A DNA stretch of 64,000 nucleotides from Vespa crabro (taxonomy: Eukaryota > Arthropoda > Insecta > Hymenoptera > Vespidae): NCBI RefSeq assembly GCF_910589235.1, contig NC_060959.1, forward strand, positions 882,501-946,500. The letters are read 5' to 3'. Position 1 is the stretch's first letter. Each line of letters opens with the position of its first letter. Under the pieces are notes generated by a model that searched no databases, had not been told where the DNA came from, and saw only the letters and a list, made by a program, of their open reading frames with translations. Of the stretch, positions 33,531 through 49,538 are shown one piece after another. The position numbers were made by a program, and so were the translations under genes.

Positions 33531-33632
33531 TAATTACAACAATAACCATAAATACAATAACAACAATAACAACAATAACAATAATTACAACAATAACCAT
33601 AAATACAATAACAACAATAATAACAACAATAA
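33531..33632. repeat. 51-bp tandem duplication
   Basis: TAATTACAAC occurs at 33531 and 33582, each followed by AATAACCATAAATACAATAAC. The corresponding segments at 25.5 and 48.66 kb carry this once. The copy also lost part of the preceding segment relative to 25.28-25.51 kb. Confidence 0.85.
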
Positions 33633-34428
33633 CAATAATAACAACAATAACAACAATAACAATAATAACAATATAACATTAGTAACAATAATAATAATAA
33701 TAACAAATATAACAATAATAAAAACAATAACAACAATAACAATAATAAAAACAATAACAAAAATAACAATAATAACAACAATAACAACAATAACAACAAT
33801 AACAACAATAAAAATAATAACAATATAACATTAATAACAATAGTAATAATAATAACAATAATAACAATAATAACAACAATAACAACAATAACAATAATAA
33901 CTTCAATAACTATATTAAAAATAATAACAACAATAACAACAATAACAACAGTAACGTTAATAACATTAATAACACTAATAACAATAATAACAATAATAAC
34001 AATAATAGCAATAAGAACAATAATAACAATAATAACAATAATAACAATAATAACAATAACAATAATAACAACAATAACAATAACAACAATAATAACAATA
34101 ATAACAATAATAACAATAATAACAATAACAATAACAATAATAACAACAATAACAATAATAATAATAACAATAATAACAATAATAACAATAATAACAATAA
34201 TAACAACAATAATAATAATAACAATAGCAGTAACAATAATAACAATAATAACAATAATAACAATAATAACAATAATAACAATAATAACATTAATAACAAA
34301 TAATAACAACAATAACAATAATAACAACAATAATAATAATAATTATAATAATAATATTAATAACAACAACACCAATAACAACAAAAATAATAATAACAAT
34401 AATAATAAAAACATTAATAACTATTAGG

Positions 34429-34469
<41 letters not shown>
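34429..34469. repeat. Perfect (AAT)n tract, 41 bp
   Basis: Type A slot with the CTATTAGG flank at the left edge of P module copy 2; equal in length to its counterparts at 9312 and 49498. Confidence 0.93.
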
Positions 34470-36720
34470 TATAATAATAATAATAATAACAATAATAACA
34501 ATAATAACAATAATAACAACAATAACAATAATAATAATAATAACAATAATAACAACAATAATAATAATAACAATAACAATAACAATAATAACAATAATAA
34601 CAATATAACATTAATAACAATAATAATAATAATAACAATAATAACAATAATAACAATAACAACAGTAATAAGAATAATAACAACAATAACAATATCAACA
34701 ATAATAACAATAATAACTATAATAACAATAATAACAATAATAGCAATAACAATAACAATAATAAAAATAATAACAATAATAACAATAATATCAATAATAA
34801 CAATAATAACAATAACAATAATAATAAGAATAATAACAACAATAACTATAACAATAATAACAACATTAACAATAACAACAATAACAACAATAACAATAAT
34901 AACAATAATAACAATAATAACAACAATAACAATAACAACAAAAATAACAACAATAACAACAATAACAAAAATAACAATAATAACATTAATAACAATAATA
35001 ACTATAATAACAATAATAACAATAACAATAACAATAATAACAATAATAACAATAATAACAACAATAACAAGAATAACAATAATAACTACAATAACAATAA
35101 TAACTTCAATAACTATATTAAAAATAATAACAACAATAACAACAATAACAATAATAACTTCAATAACTATATTAAAAATAATAACAACAATAACAACAAT
35201 AACAACAGTAACGTTAATAACATTAATAACACTAATAACAATAATAACAATAATAACAATAATAGCAATAAGAACAATAATAACAATAATAACAATAATA
35301 ACAATAATAACAATAACAACAATAATAAGAATAATAACAACAATAACAATAACAACAATAATAACAATAATAACAACAATAACAACAATAACAATAATAA
35401 CAACAATAACAATAATAACAAAGATAACAACAATAACAACAATAACAACAACAATAACAACAATAACAACAATAACAACAATAACAACAATAACAATAAT
35501 TACCACATTAACAATAACAACAATAATAACAATAATAACAACAATAACAACAATAACAATAATAAAAACAATAACAACAATAACAACAATAACAACAATA
35601 ACAATAATAACAATAATAACAATAACAAAAATAATAAGAAAAATAACAACAATAACAATAACAACAATAATAACAATAATAACAATAACAATATCCATAA
35701 TAACAACAATAACAAAAACAATAATAATAATAATAACAATAACAACAATAATAAAAATAACAATAACAATAACAATAACAACAATAGCAATAATAACAAC
35801 AATAACAATAACAATAAATATAATGACAATAATAACAATAATAACAATAATATCAACAATAACAGCAATAACAATAATAACAATAATAATAACAACAATA
35901 ACAATAACAATAATAACAACAATAACAATAACAACAAAAATAACAATAATAACTACAATAACAACAATAACAATATTAACAACAATAACAACAATAACGA
36001 TAATAACATTAATAACACTAATAACAATAATAACAATAATAGCAATAAGAACAATAATAACAATAATAACAATAATAACAATAATAGCAATAACAATAAC
36101 AATAATAACAATAATAACAATAATAACAATAATAACAATAATATCAATAATAACAATAATAACAATAACAATAATAATAAGAATAATAACAACAATAACA
36201 ATAACAACAATAATAACAATAATAACAATAATAACAATAATAACAATAACAATAACAATAATAACAACATTAACAATAATAATAATAACAATAATAACAA
36301 TAAAAACAATAATAACAATAATAACAACAATAATAATAATAACCATAGCAATAACAATAACAATAACAATAATAACAACAATAACAATAATAATAATAAC
36401 AATAATAACAATAACAACAATAATAAGAATAATAACCACAATAACAGTAACAACAATAACAATAATAATAAGAATAATAACAACAATAAAAATAAAATAA
36501 TAACAACAATAACAACAATAACATTAACAACATCAATAACAACAATAACAATAATAACAACAATAACAACAATAACAATAATAAAAATAATAACAACAAT
36601 AACAACAATAACAACAATAACAATAATAACAATAATAACAAAGATAACAACAATAACAACAATAACAACAACAATAACAACAATAACAACAATAACAATA
36701 ATAACCACATTAACAATAAT
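34429..36720. repeat. P module, copy 2
   Basis: Same block as at 9.31-11.62 kb. It shares the CTATTAGG form of the TTAGG landmark with copies 1 and 3. It lacks 18 bp (six AAC/AAT triplets) near 36.61-36.63 kb that the 11.5 and 51.7 kb copies have. AATATCAACAATAAT near 34.69 kb is a private substitution. Confidence 0.85.
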
Positions 36721-37098
36721 TACAATTTAACATTAATAATAATAATAATAATAATAACAATAATAACAACAATAACAACAATAACAATAATTACAACAAT
36801 AACCATAAATACAATAACAACAATAATAACAACAATAACAATAATAACAACAATAAAAACAATAACAATAATTACAATATAACATTAATAACAATAATAA
36901 TAATAATAACAAATATAACAATAATAAAAACAATAACAACAATAACAATAATAAAAACAATAACAAAAATAACAATAATAACAACAATAACAACAATAAC
37001 AACAATAAAAATAATAACAATATAACATTAATAACAATAGTAATAATAATAGCAATAATAACAATAATAACAACAATAACAACAATAACAATAATAAC

Positions 37099-38376
37099 TT
37101 GAATAACTATATTAAAAATAATAACAACAATAACAACAATAACAACAGTAACGTTAATAACATTAATAACACTAATAACAATAATAACAATAATAACAAT
37201 AATAGCAATAAGAACAATAATAACAATAATAACAATAATAACAATAATAACAATAACAACAATAATAAGAATAATAACAACAATAACAATAACAACAATA
37301 ATAACAATAATAACTATAATAACAATAATAACAATAATAGCAATAACAATAACAATAATAAAAATAATAACAATAATAACAATAATATCAATAATAACAA
37401 TAATAACAATAACAATAATAATAAGAATAATAACAACAATAACAATAACAATAATAACAACATTAACAATAACAACAATAACAACAATAACAATAATAAC
37501 AATAATAACAATTATAACAACAATAACAATAACAACAAAAATAACAACAATAACAACAATAACAAAAATAACAATAATAACATTAATAACAATAATAACA
37601 ATAATAACAATAATAACAATAACAATAACAATAATAACAATAATAACAATAATAACAACAATAACAAGAATAACAATAATAACAACAATAACAATAATAA
37701 CTTCAATAACTATATTAAAAATAATAACAACAATAACAACAATAACAACAGTAACGTTAATAACATTAATAACACTAATAACAATAATAACAATAATAAC
37801 AATAATAGCAATAAGAACAATAATAACAATAATAAAAATAATAACAATAATAACAATAACAATAACAATAATAACAATAATAACAATAATAACAATAATA
37901 ACAATAATAACAATAACAATAACAATAATAACAACAATAACAATAATAATAATAACAATAATAACAATAACAACAATAATAAGAATAATAACCACAATAA
38001 CAGTAACAACAATAACAATAATAATAAGAATAATAACAACAATAAAAATAAAATAATAACAACAATAACAATAATAACAACAAGAACAACAATAACAATA
38101 ATAAAAACAATAACAACAATAACAACAATAACAACAATAACAACAATAACAACAATAACAACAATAAAAATAATAATAATAATAACAAAGATAACAACAA
38201 TAATAACAATAACAATAATATCAACTTTAACAACAATGACAACAATAACAACAATAACAATAATAACAATAACAACAATAATAACAATAACAACAATAAT
38301 AACAATAATAACAACAATAACAATAATAACAATAACAATAATAATAAGAATAATAACAACAATAAAAATAAAATAA
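37099..38376. repeat. Long constant-register AAY block
   Basis: Unduplicated form of the block at 963. It starts at TTGAATAAC, runs in one AAY register to the AAAATAAAATAATAAC break near 38050, then continues shifted by one base. It lies directly after P module copy 2 and is repeated 3158 bp downstream at 40257. Confidence 0.85.
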
Positions 38377-39824
38377 TAACAACAATAACAACAATAACAT
38401 TAACAACATCAATAAGAACAATAACAATAATAACAACAATAACAACAATAACAATAATAAAAACAATAACAACAATAACAACAATAACAACAATAACAAC
38501 AATAACAACAATAACAATAATAACAACAATAACAAAGATAACAACAATAACTTCAATAACAACAACAATAACAACAATAACAACAATGACAATAATAACC
38601 ACATTAACAATAATTACAATTTAACATTAATAATAATAACAATAATAATAACAATAATAACAATAATAACAACAATAACAACAATAACAATAATAACAAC
38701 AATAACTATAATAAAAATAATAACTACAATAACAACAATAACAACAATTACGATAATAACATTAATAACACTAATAACAATAATAACATAATAACAATAA
38801 TAGCAATAAGTACAATAATAACAATAATAACAATAATAACAATAATAACAATAACAATAACAATAATAACAATAATAACAATAATAACAATAACAACAAT
38901 AACAATAATAACAACAATAACAATAACAACAATAACAACAATAACAACAACAATAACAACAATAACAACAATAACAATAATTACCACAATAACCATAAAT
39001 ACAATAACAACAATAATAACAACAATAACAATAATAACAACAATAACAACAATAACAATAATAACAATATAACATTATTAACAATAATAATAATAATAAC
39101 AAATATAACAATAATAAAAACAATAACAACAATAACAATAATAAAAACAATAACAAAAATAACAATAATAACAACAATAACAACAATAACAACAATAACA
39201 ACAATAAAAATAATAACAATATAACATTAATAACAATAGTAATAATAATAACAATAATAACAATAATAACAACAATAACAACAATAACAATAATAACTTC
39301 AATAACTATATTAAAAATAATAACAACAATAACAACAATAACAACAGTAACGTTAATAACATTAATAACACTAATAACAATAATAACAATAATAACAATA
39401 ATAGCAATAAGAACAATAATAACAATAATAACAATAATAACAATAATAACAATAACAATAATAACAACAATAACAATAACAACAATAATAACAATAATAA
39501 CAATAATAACAATAATAACAATAACAATAACAATAATAACAACAATAACAATAATAATAATAACAATAATAACAATAATAACAATAATAACAATAATAAC
39601 AACAATAATAATAATAACAATAGCAGTAACAATAATAACAATAATAACAATAATAACAATAATAACAATAATAACAATAATAACATTAATAACAAATAAT
39701 AACAACAATAACAATAATAACAACAATAATAATAATAATTATAATAATAATATTAATAACAACAACACCAATAACAACAAAAATAATAATAACAATAATA
39801 ATAAAAACATTAATAACAATTAGG

Positions 39825-39862
<38 letters not shown>
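39825..39862. repeat. Perfect (AAT)n tract, 38 bp
   Basis: Type A slot; the shortest tract length in the window, shared only with its 15-kb counterpart at 54885. Confidence 0.93.
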
Positions 39863-40256
39863 TATAATAATAATAATAATAACAATAATAACAATAATAA
39901 CAATAATAACAACAATAACAATAATAATAATAATAACAATAATAACAACAATAATAATAATAACAATAACAATAACAATAACAATAATAACAACATTAAC
40001 AATAACAACAATAAAAACAATAACAATAATTACAATATAACATTAATAACAATAATAATAATAATAACAAATATAACAATAATAAAAACAATAACAACAA
40101 TAACAATAATAAAAACAATAACAAAAATAACAATAATAACAACAATAACAACAATAACAACAATAAAAATAATAACAATATAACATTAATAACAATAGTA
40201 ATAATCATAGCAATAATAACAATAATAACAACAATAACAACAATAACAATAATAAC

Positions 40257-41534
40257 TTGAATAACTATATTAAAAATAATAACAACAATAACAACAATAA
40301 CAACAGTAACGTTAATAACATTAATAACACTAATAACAATAATAACAATAATAACAATAATAGCAATAAGAACAATAATAACAATAATAACAATAATAAC
40401 AATAATAACAATAACAACAATAATAAGAATAATAACAACAATAACAATAACAACAATAATAACAATAATAACTATAATAACAATAATAACAATAATAGCA
40501 ATAACAATAACAATAATAAAAATAATAACAATAATAACAATAATATCAATAATAACAATAATAACAATAACAATAATAATAAGAATAATAACAACAATAA
40601 CAATAACAATAATAACAACATTAACAATAACAACAATAACAACAATAACAATAATAACAATAATAACAATTATAACAACAATAACAATAACAACAAAAAT
40701 AACAACAATAACAACAATAACAAAAATAACAATAATAACATTAATAACAATAATAACAATAATAACAATAATAACAATAACAATAACAATAATAACAATA
40801 ATAACAATAATAACAACAATAACAAGAATAACAATAATAACAACAATAACAATAATAACTTCAATAACTATATTAAAAATAATAACAACAATAACAACAA
40901 TAACAACAGTAACGTTAATAACATTAATAACACTAATAACAATAATAACAATAATAACAATAATAGCAATAAGAACAATAATAACAATAATAAAAATAAT
41001 AACAATAATAACAATAACAATAACAATAATAACAATAATAACAATAATAACAATAATAACAATAATAACAATAACAATAACAATAATAACAACAATAACA
41101 ATAATAATAATAACAATAATAACAATAACAACAATAATAAGAATAATAACCACAATAACAGTAACAACAATAACAATAATAATAAGAATAATAACAACAA
41201 TAAAAATAAAATAATAACAACAATAACAATAATAACAACAAGAACAACAATAACAATAATAAAAACAATAACAACAATAACAACAATAACAACAATAACA
41301 ACAATAACAACAATAACAACAATAAAAATAATAACAATAATAACAAAGATAACAACAATAATAACAATAACAATAATATCAACATTAACAACAATGACAA
41401 CAATAACAACAATAACAATAATAACAATAACAACAATAATAACAATAACAACAATAATAACAATAATAACAACAATAACAATAATAACAATAACAATAAT
41501 AATAAGAATAATAACAACAATAAAAATAAAATAA
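40257..41534. repeat. Long constant-register AAY block
   Basis: Same block as at 37099, 3158 bp away. Its left flank reads AATCATAGCAATAAT (near 40203), which it shares with the copies at 963 and 55317 but not with 37099 and 52186. The five copies therefore form two subfamilies. Confidence 0.85.
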
Positions 41535-42946
41535 TAACAACAATAACAACAATAACATTAACAACATCAATAACAACAATAACAATAATAACAACAATAA
41601 CAACAATAACAATAATAAAAACAATAACAACAATAACAACAATAACAACAATAACAACAATAACAACAATAACAATAATAACAATAATAACAAAGATAAC
41701 AACAATAACTTCAATAACAACAACAATAACAACAATAACAACAATGACAATAATAACCACATTAACAATAATTACAATTTAACATTAATAATAATAACAA
41801 TAATAATAACAATAATAACAATAATAACAACAATAACAACAATAACAATAATAACAACAATAACTATAATAAAAATAATAACTACAATAACAACAATAAC
41901 AACAATTACGATAATAACATTAATAACACTAATAACAATAATAACATAATAACAATAATAGCAATAAGTACAATAATAACAATAATAACAATAATAACAA
42001 TAATAACAATAACAATAACAATAATAACAATAATAACAATAATAACAATAACAACAATAACAATAATAACAACAATAACAATAACAACAATAACAACAAT
42101 AACAACAACAATAACAACAATAACAAAAATAACAATAATTACCACAATAACCATAAATACAATAACAACAATAATAACAACAATAACAATAATAACAACA
42201 ATAACAGCAATAACAATAATAACAATATAACATTAATAACAATAATAATAATAATAACAAATATAACTATAATAAAAACAATAACAACAATAACAATAAT
42301 AAAAACAATAACAAAAATAACAATAATAACAACAATAACAACAATAACAACAATAACAACAATAAAAATAATAACAATATAACATTAATAACAATAGTAA
42401 TAATAATAACAATAATAACAATAATAACAACAATAACAACAATAACTATATTAAAAATAATAACAACAATAACAACAATAACAACAGTAACGTTAATAAC
42501 ATTAATAACACTAATAACAATAATAACAATAATAACAATAATAGCAATAAGAACAATAATAACAATAATAACAATAATAACAATAATAACAATAACAATA
42601 GTAACAACAATAACAATAACAACAATAATAACAATAATAACAATAATAACAATAATAACAATAACAATAACAATAATAACAACAATAACAATAATAATAA
42701 TAACAATAATAACAATAATAACAATAATAACAATAATAACAACAATAATAATAATAACAATAGCAGTAACAATAATAACAATAATAACAATAATAACAAT
42801 AATAACATTAATAACAAATAATAACAACAATAACAATAATAACAACAATAATAATAATAATTATAATAATAATATTAATAACAACAACACCAATAACAAC
42901 AAAAATAATAATAACAATAATAATAAAAACATTAATAACAATTAGG

Positions 42947-42993
<47 letters not shown>
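42947..42993. repeat. Perfect (AAT)n tract, 47 bp
   Basis: Type A slot; length shared only with its counterpart at 57860. Confidence 0.93.
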
Positions 42994-45848
42994 TATAATA
43001 ATAATAATAATAACAATAATAACAATAATAACAATAATAACAACAATAACAATAATAATAATAATAACAATAATAACAACAATAATAATAATAACAATAA
43101 CAATAACAATAACAATAATAACAACATTAACAATAACAACAATAACAACAATAACAATAATAACAATAATAACAATAATAACAACAATAACAATAACAAC
43201 AAAAATAACAACAATAACAACAATAACAAAAACAACAATAATAACATTAATAACAATAATAACAATAATAACAATAATAACAATAACAATAACAATAATA
43301 ACAATAATAACAATAATAACAACAATAACAAGAATAACAATAATAACAACAATAACAATAATAACTTCAATAACTATATTAAAAATAGTAACAACAATAA
43401 CAACAATAACAACAGTAACGTTAATAACATTAATAACACTAATAACAATAATAACAATAATAACAATAATAGCAATAAGAACAATAATAACAATAATAAA
43501 AATAATAACAATAATAACAATAACAATAACAATAATAACAATAATAACAATAATAACAATAATAACAATAATAACAATAACAATAACAATAATAACAACA
43601 ATAACAATAATAATAATAACAATAATAACAATAACAACAATAATAAGAATAATAACCACAATAACAGTAACAACAATAACAATAATAATAAGAATAATAA
43701 CAACAATAAAAATAAAATAATAACAACAATAACAATAATAACAACAAAAACAACAATAACAATAATAAAAACAATAACAACAATAACAACAATAACAACA
43801 ATAACAACAATAACAACAATAACAACAATAACAATAATAACAATAATAACAAAGATAACAACAATAATAACAATAACAATAATATCAACATTAACAACAA
43901 TGACAACAATAACAACAATAACAATAATAACAATAACAACAATAATAACAATAACAACAATAATAACAATAATAACAACAATAACAATAATAACAATAAC
44001 AATAATAATAAGAATAATAACAACAATAAAAATAAAATAATAACAACAATAACAACAATAACATTAACAACATCAATAACAACAATAACAATAATAACAA
44101 CAATAACAACAATAACAATAATAAAAACAATAACAACAATAACAACAATAACAACAATAACAACAATAACAACAATAACAATAATAACAATAATAACAAA
44201 GATAACAACAATAACTTCAATAACAACAACAATAACAACAATAACAACAATGACAATAATAACCACATTAACAATAATTACAATTTAACATTAATAATAA
44301 TAAAAATAATAATAACAATAATAACAATAATAACAACAATAACAACAATAACAATAATAACAACAATAACTATAATAAAAATAATAACAACAATAACAAC
44401 AATAACAACAATTACGATAATAACATTAATAACACTAATAACAATAATAACATAATAACAATAATAGCAATAAGTACAATAATAACAATAATTACAATAA
44501 TAACAATAATAACAATAACAATAACAATAATAACAATAATAACAATAATAACAATAACAACAATAACAATAATAACAACAATAACAATAACAACAATAAC
44601 AACAATAACAACAACAATAACAACAATAACAACAATAACAATAATTACCACAATAACCATAAATACAATAACAACAATAATAACAACAATAACAATAATA
44701 ACAACAATAACAACAATAACAATAATAACAATATAACATTAATAACAATAATAATAATAATAACAATAATAACAATAATAACAATAACAACAATAACGAT
44801 AATAACAACAATAACAATAACAACAATAACAACAATAACAACAGTAACGTTAATAACATTAATAACAATAATAACAATAATAACAATAATAACAATAATA
44901 ACAATAACAACAATAATAAGAATAATAACAACAATAACAATAACAACAATAATAACAATAATAACTATAATAACAATAATAACAATAATAGCAATAACAA
45001 TAACAATAATAAAAATAATAACAATAATAACAATAATATCAATAATAACAATAATAACAATAACAATAATAATAAGAATAATAACAACAATAACAATAAC
45101 AATAATAACAACATTAACAATAACAACAATAACAACAATAACAATAATATCAATAATAACAATATTAACAACAATAACAATAACAACAAAAATAACAACA
45201 ATAACAACAATAACAAAAATAACAATAATAACATTAATAACAATAATAACTATAATAACAATAATAACAATAACAATAACAATAATAACAATAATAACAA
45301 TAATAACAACAATAACAAGAATAACAATAATAACAACAATAACAATAATAACTTCAATAACTATATTAAAAATAGTAACAACAATAACAACAATAACAAT
45401 AATAACTTCAATAACTATATTAAAAATAATAACAACAATAACAACAATAACAACAGTAACGTTAATAACATTAATAACACTAATAACAATAATAACAATA
45501 ATAACAATAATAGCAATAAGAACAATAATAACAATAATAACAATAATAACAATAATAACAATAACAACAATAATAAGAATAATAACAACAATAACAATAA
45601 CAACAATAATAACAATAATAACAATAATAACAATAATAACAATAACAATAACAATAACAATAATAACAACAATAACAATAATAATAATAACAATAATAAC
45701 AATAATAACAATAATAACAATAATAACAACAATAATAATACTAACAATAGCAATAACAATAATAACAATAATAACAATAATAACAATAAAAACAATAATA
45801 ACAATAATAACATTAATTACAAATAATAACAACAATAACAATAATAAC

Positions 45849-45891
<43 letters not shown>

Positions 45892-45963
45892 TTAATAACA
45901 ACAACACCAATAACAACAAAAATAATAATAACAATAATAATAAAAACATTAATAACAATTAGG

Positions 45964-46020
<57 letters not shown>

Positions 46021-46021
46021 T
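45964..46021. repeat. Perfect (AAT)n tract, 58 bp
   Basis: Type B slot; one triplet shorter than its counterpart at 30886. Confidence 0.93.
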
Positions 46022-49000
46022 CAATAATAACAATAATAACAATAATAACAACAATAACAATAATAATAATAATAACAATAATAACAACAATAATAATAAT
46101 AACAATAACAATAACAATAATAACAATAATAACAATATAACATTAATAACAATAATAATAATAATTGCAATAATAACAATAATAACAATAATAACAACAA
46201 TAACAACAATAACAATAATAACTACAATAACTATAATAAAAATAATAACAACAATAACAACAATACCGATAATAACATTAATAACACTAATAACAATAAT
46301 AACAATTATAGCAATAAGAACAATAATAACAATAATAACAATAATAACAATAATAACAATAATAACAATAACAATAACAATAATAACAATAACAATAACA
46401 ACAATAATAACAATAATAACAACAATAACAATAATAACAATAACAATAATAATAAGAATAATAACAACAATAAAAATAAAATAATAACAACAATAACAAC
46501 AATAACATTAACAACATCAATAACAACAATAACAATAATAACAACAATAACAACAATAACAATAATAAAAACAATAACAACAATAACAACAATAACAACA
46601 ATAACAACAATAACAACAATAACAATAATAACAATAATAACAAAGATAACAACAATAACAACAACAATAACAACAATAACAACAATAACAATAATAACCA
46701 CATTAACAATAATTACAATTTAACATTAATAATAATAACAATAATAATAACAATAATAACAATAATAACAACAATAACAACAATAACAATAATAACAACA
46801 ATAACTATAATAAAAATAATAACAACAATAACAACAATAACAACAATTACGATAATAACATTAATAACACTAATAACAATAATAACATAATAACAATAAT
46901 AGCAATAAGTACAATAATAACAATAATAACAATAATAACAATAATAACAATAACAATAACAATAATAACAATAATAACAATAATAACAATAACAACAATA
47001 ACAATAATAACAACAATAACATTAACAACAATAACAACAATAACAACAACAATAACAACAATAACAACAATAACAATAATTACAACAATAACCATAAATA
47101 CAATAACAACAATAATAACAACAATAACAATAATAACAACAATAACAACAATAACAATAATAACAATATAACCTTAGTAACAATAATAATAATAATAACA
47201 AATATAACAATAATAAAAACAATAACAACAATAACAATAATAAAAACAATAACAAAAATAACAATAATAACAACAATAACAACAATAACAACAATAACAA
47301 CAATAAAAATAATAACAATAATAACTATAATAACAATAATAACAATAATAGCAATAACAATAACAATAATAAAAATAATAACAATAATAACAATAATATC
47401 AATAATAACAATAATAACAATAACAATAATAATAAGAATAATAACAACAATAACAATAACAATAATAACAACATTAACAATAACAACAATAACAACAATA
47501 ACAATAATAACAATAATAACAATTATAACAACAATAACAATAACAACAAAAATAACAACAATAACAACAATAACAAAAATAACAATAATAACATTAATAA
47601 CAATAATAACAATAATAACAATAATAACAATAACAATAACAATAATAACAATAATAACAATAATAACAACAATAACAATAATAACAATAATAACAACAAT
47701 AACAATAATAACTTCAATAACTATATTAAAAATAATAACAACAATAACAACAATAACAACAGTAACGTTAATAACATTAATAACACTAATAACAATAATA
47801 ACAATAATAACAATAATAGCAATAAGAACAATAATAACAATAATAAAAATAATAACAATAATAACAATAACAATAACAATAATAACAATAATAACAATAA
47901 TAACAATAATAACAATAATAACAATAACAATAACAATAATAACAACAATAACAATAATAATAATAACAATAATAACAATAACAACAATAATAAGAATAAT
48001 AACCACAATAACAGTAACAACAATAACAATAATAATAAGAATAATAACAACAATAAAAATAAAATAATAACAACAATAACAATAATAACAACAATAACAA
48101 CAATAACAATAATAACAACAATAACAACAATAACAACAATAACAACAATAACAATAATAAAAACAATAACAACAATAACAACAATAACAACAATAACAAC
48201 AATAACAACAATAACAATAATAACAATAATAACAAAGATAACAACAATAACAACAACAATAACAACAATAACAACAATAACAATAATAACCACATTAACA
48301 ATAATTACAATTTAACATTAATAATAATAACAATAATAATAACAATAATAACAATAATAACAACAATAACAACAATAACAATAATAACAACAATAACTAT
48401 AATAAAAATAATAACAACAATAACAACAATAACAACAATTACGATAATAATATTAATAACACTAATAACAATAATGACATAATAACAATAATAGCAATAA
48501 GTACAATAATAACAATAATAACAATAATAACAATAATAACAATAACAATAACAATAATAACAATAATAACAATAATAACAATAACAACAATAACAATAAT
48601 AACAACAATAACATTAACAACAATAACAACAACAATAACAACAATAACAACAATAACAATAATTACAACAATAACCATAAATACAATAACAACAATAATA
48701 ACAACAATAACAATAATAACAACAATAACAACAATAACAATAATAACAATATAACATTAGTAACAATAATAATAATAATAACAAATATAACAATAATAAA
48801 AACAATAACAACAATAACAATAATAAAAACAATAACAAAAATAACAATAATAACAACAATAACAACAATAACAACAATAAAAATAATAACAATATAACAT
48901 TAATAACAATAGTAATAATAATAACAATAATAACAATAATAACAACAATAACAACAATAACAATAATAACTTCAATAACTATATTAAAAATAATAACAAC

Positions 49001-49497
49001 AATAACAACAATAACAACAGTAACGTTAATAACATTAATAACACTAATAACAATAATAACAATAATAACAATAATAGCAATAAGAACAATAATAACAATA
49101 ATAACAATAATAACAATAATAACAATAACAATAATAACAACAATAACAATAACAACAATAATAACAATAATAACAATAATAACAATAATAACAATAACAA
49201 TAACAATAATAACAACAATAACAATAATAATAATAACAATAATAACAATAATAACAATAATAACAATAATAACAACAATAATAATAATAACAATAGCAGT
49301 AACAATAATAACAATAATAACAATAATAACAATAATAACAATAATAACAATAATAACATTAATAACAAATAATAACAACAATAACAATAATAACAACAAT
49401 AATAATAATAATTATAATAATAATATTAATAACAACAACACCAATAACAACAAAAATAATAATAACAATAATAATAAAAACATTAATAACTATTAGG

Positions 49498-49538
<41 letters not shown>
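49498..49538. repeat. Perfect (AAT)n tract, 41 bp
   Basis: Type A slot at the left edge of P module copy 3, with the CTATTAGG flank. Confidence 0.93.

Larger units (their letters stand above)
27494..41905. repeat. Higher-order unit 4: full long-type unit with P module (14412 bp)
   Basis: The first part, up to about 34.1 kb, follows the short-type unit at an offset of 8069-8084 bp. It then departs from the short-type order and runs into a P module (34.43-36.72 kb), followed by two blocks with long uninterrupted AAY register near 37.1 and 40.26 kb. Internal TTACGATAATAAC copies sit at 31772, 33364 and 38748. Most of the unit is repeated about 15.07 kb downstream. No gene is present. Confidence 0.87.
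29582..44280. repeat. 15-kb duplication, copy A
   Basis: This stretch is repeated at about 44.65-59.19 kb in the same orientation and block order. The shared blocks include both (AAT)n slots, the 54-bp duplication, the P module, the two long AAY-register blocks and the AAAATAAAATAATAAC register breaks. Copies look nearly identical by eye. One visible difference is an A-to-T change at about 32690 that turns AGTAACGTT into AGTATCGTT in this copy only. Confidence 0.88.
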
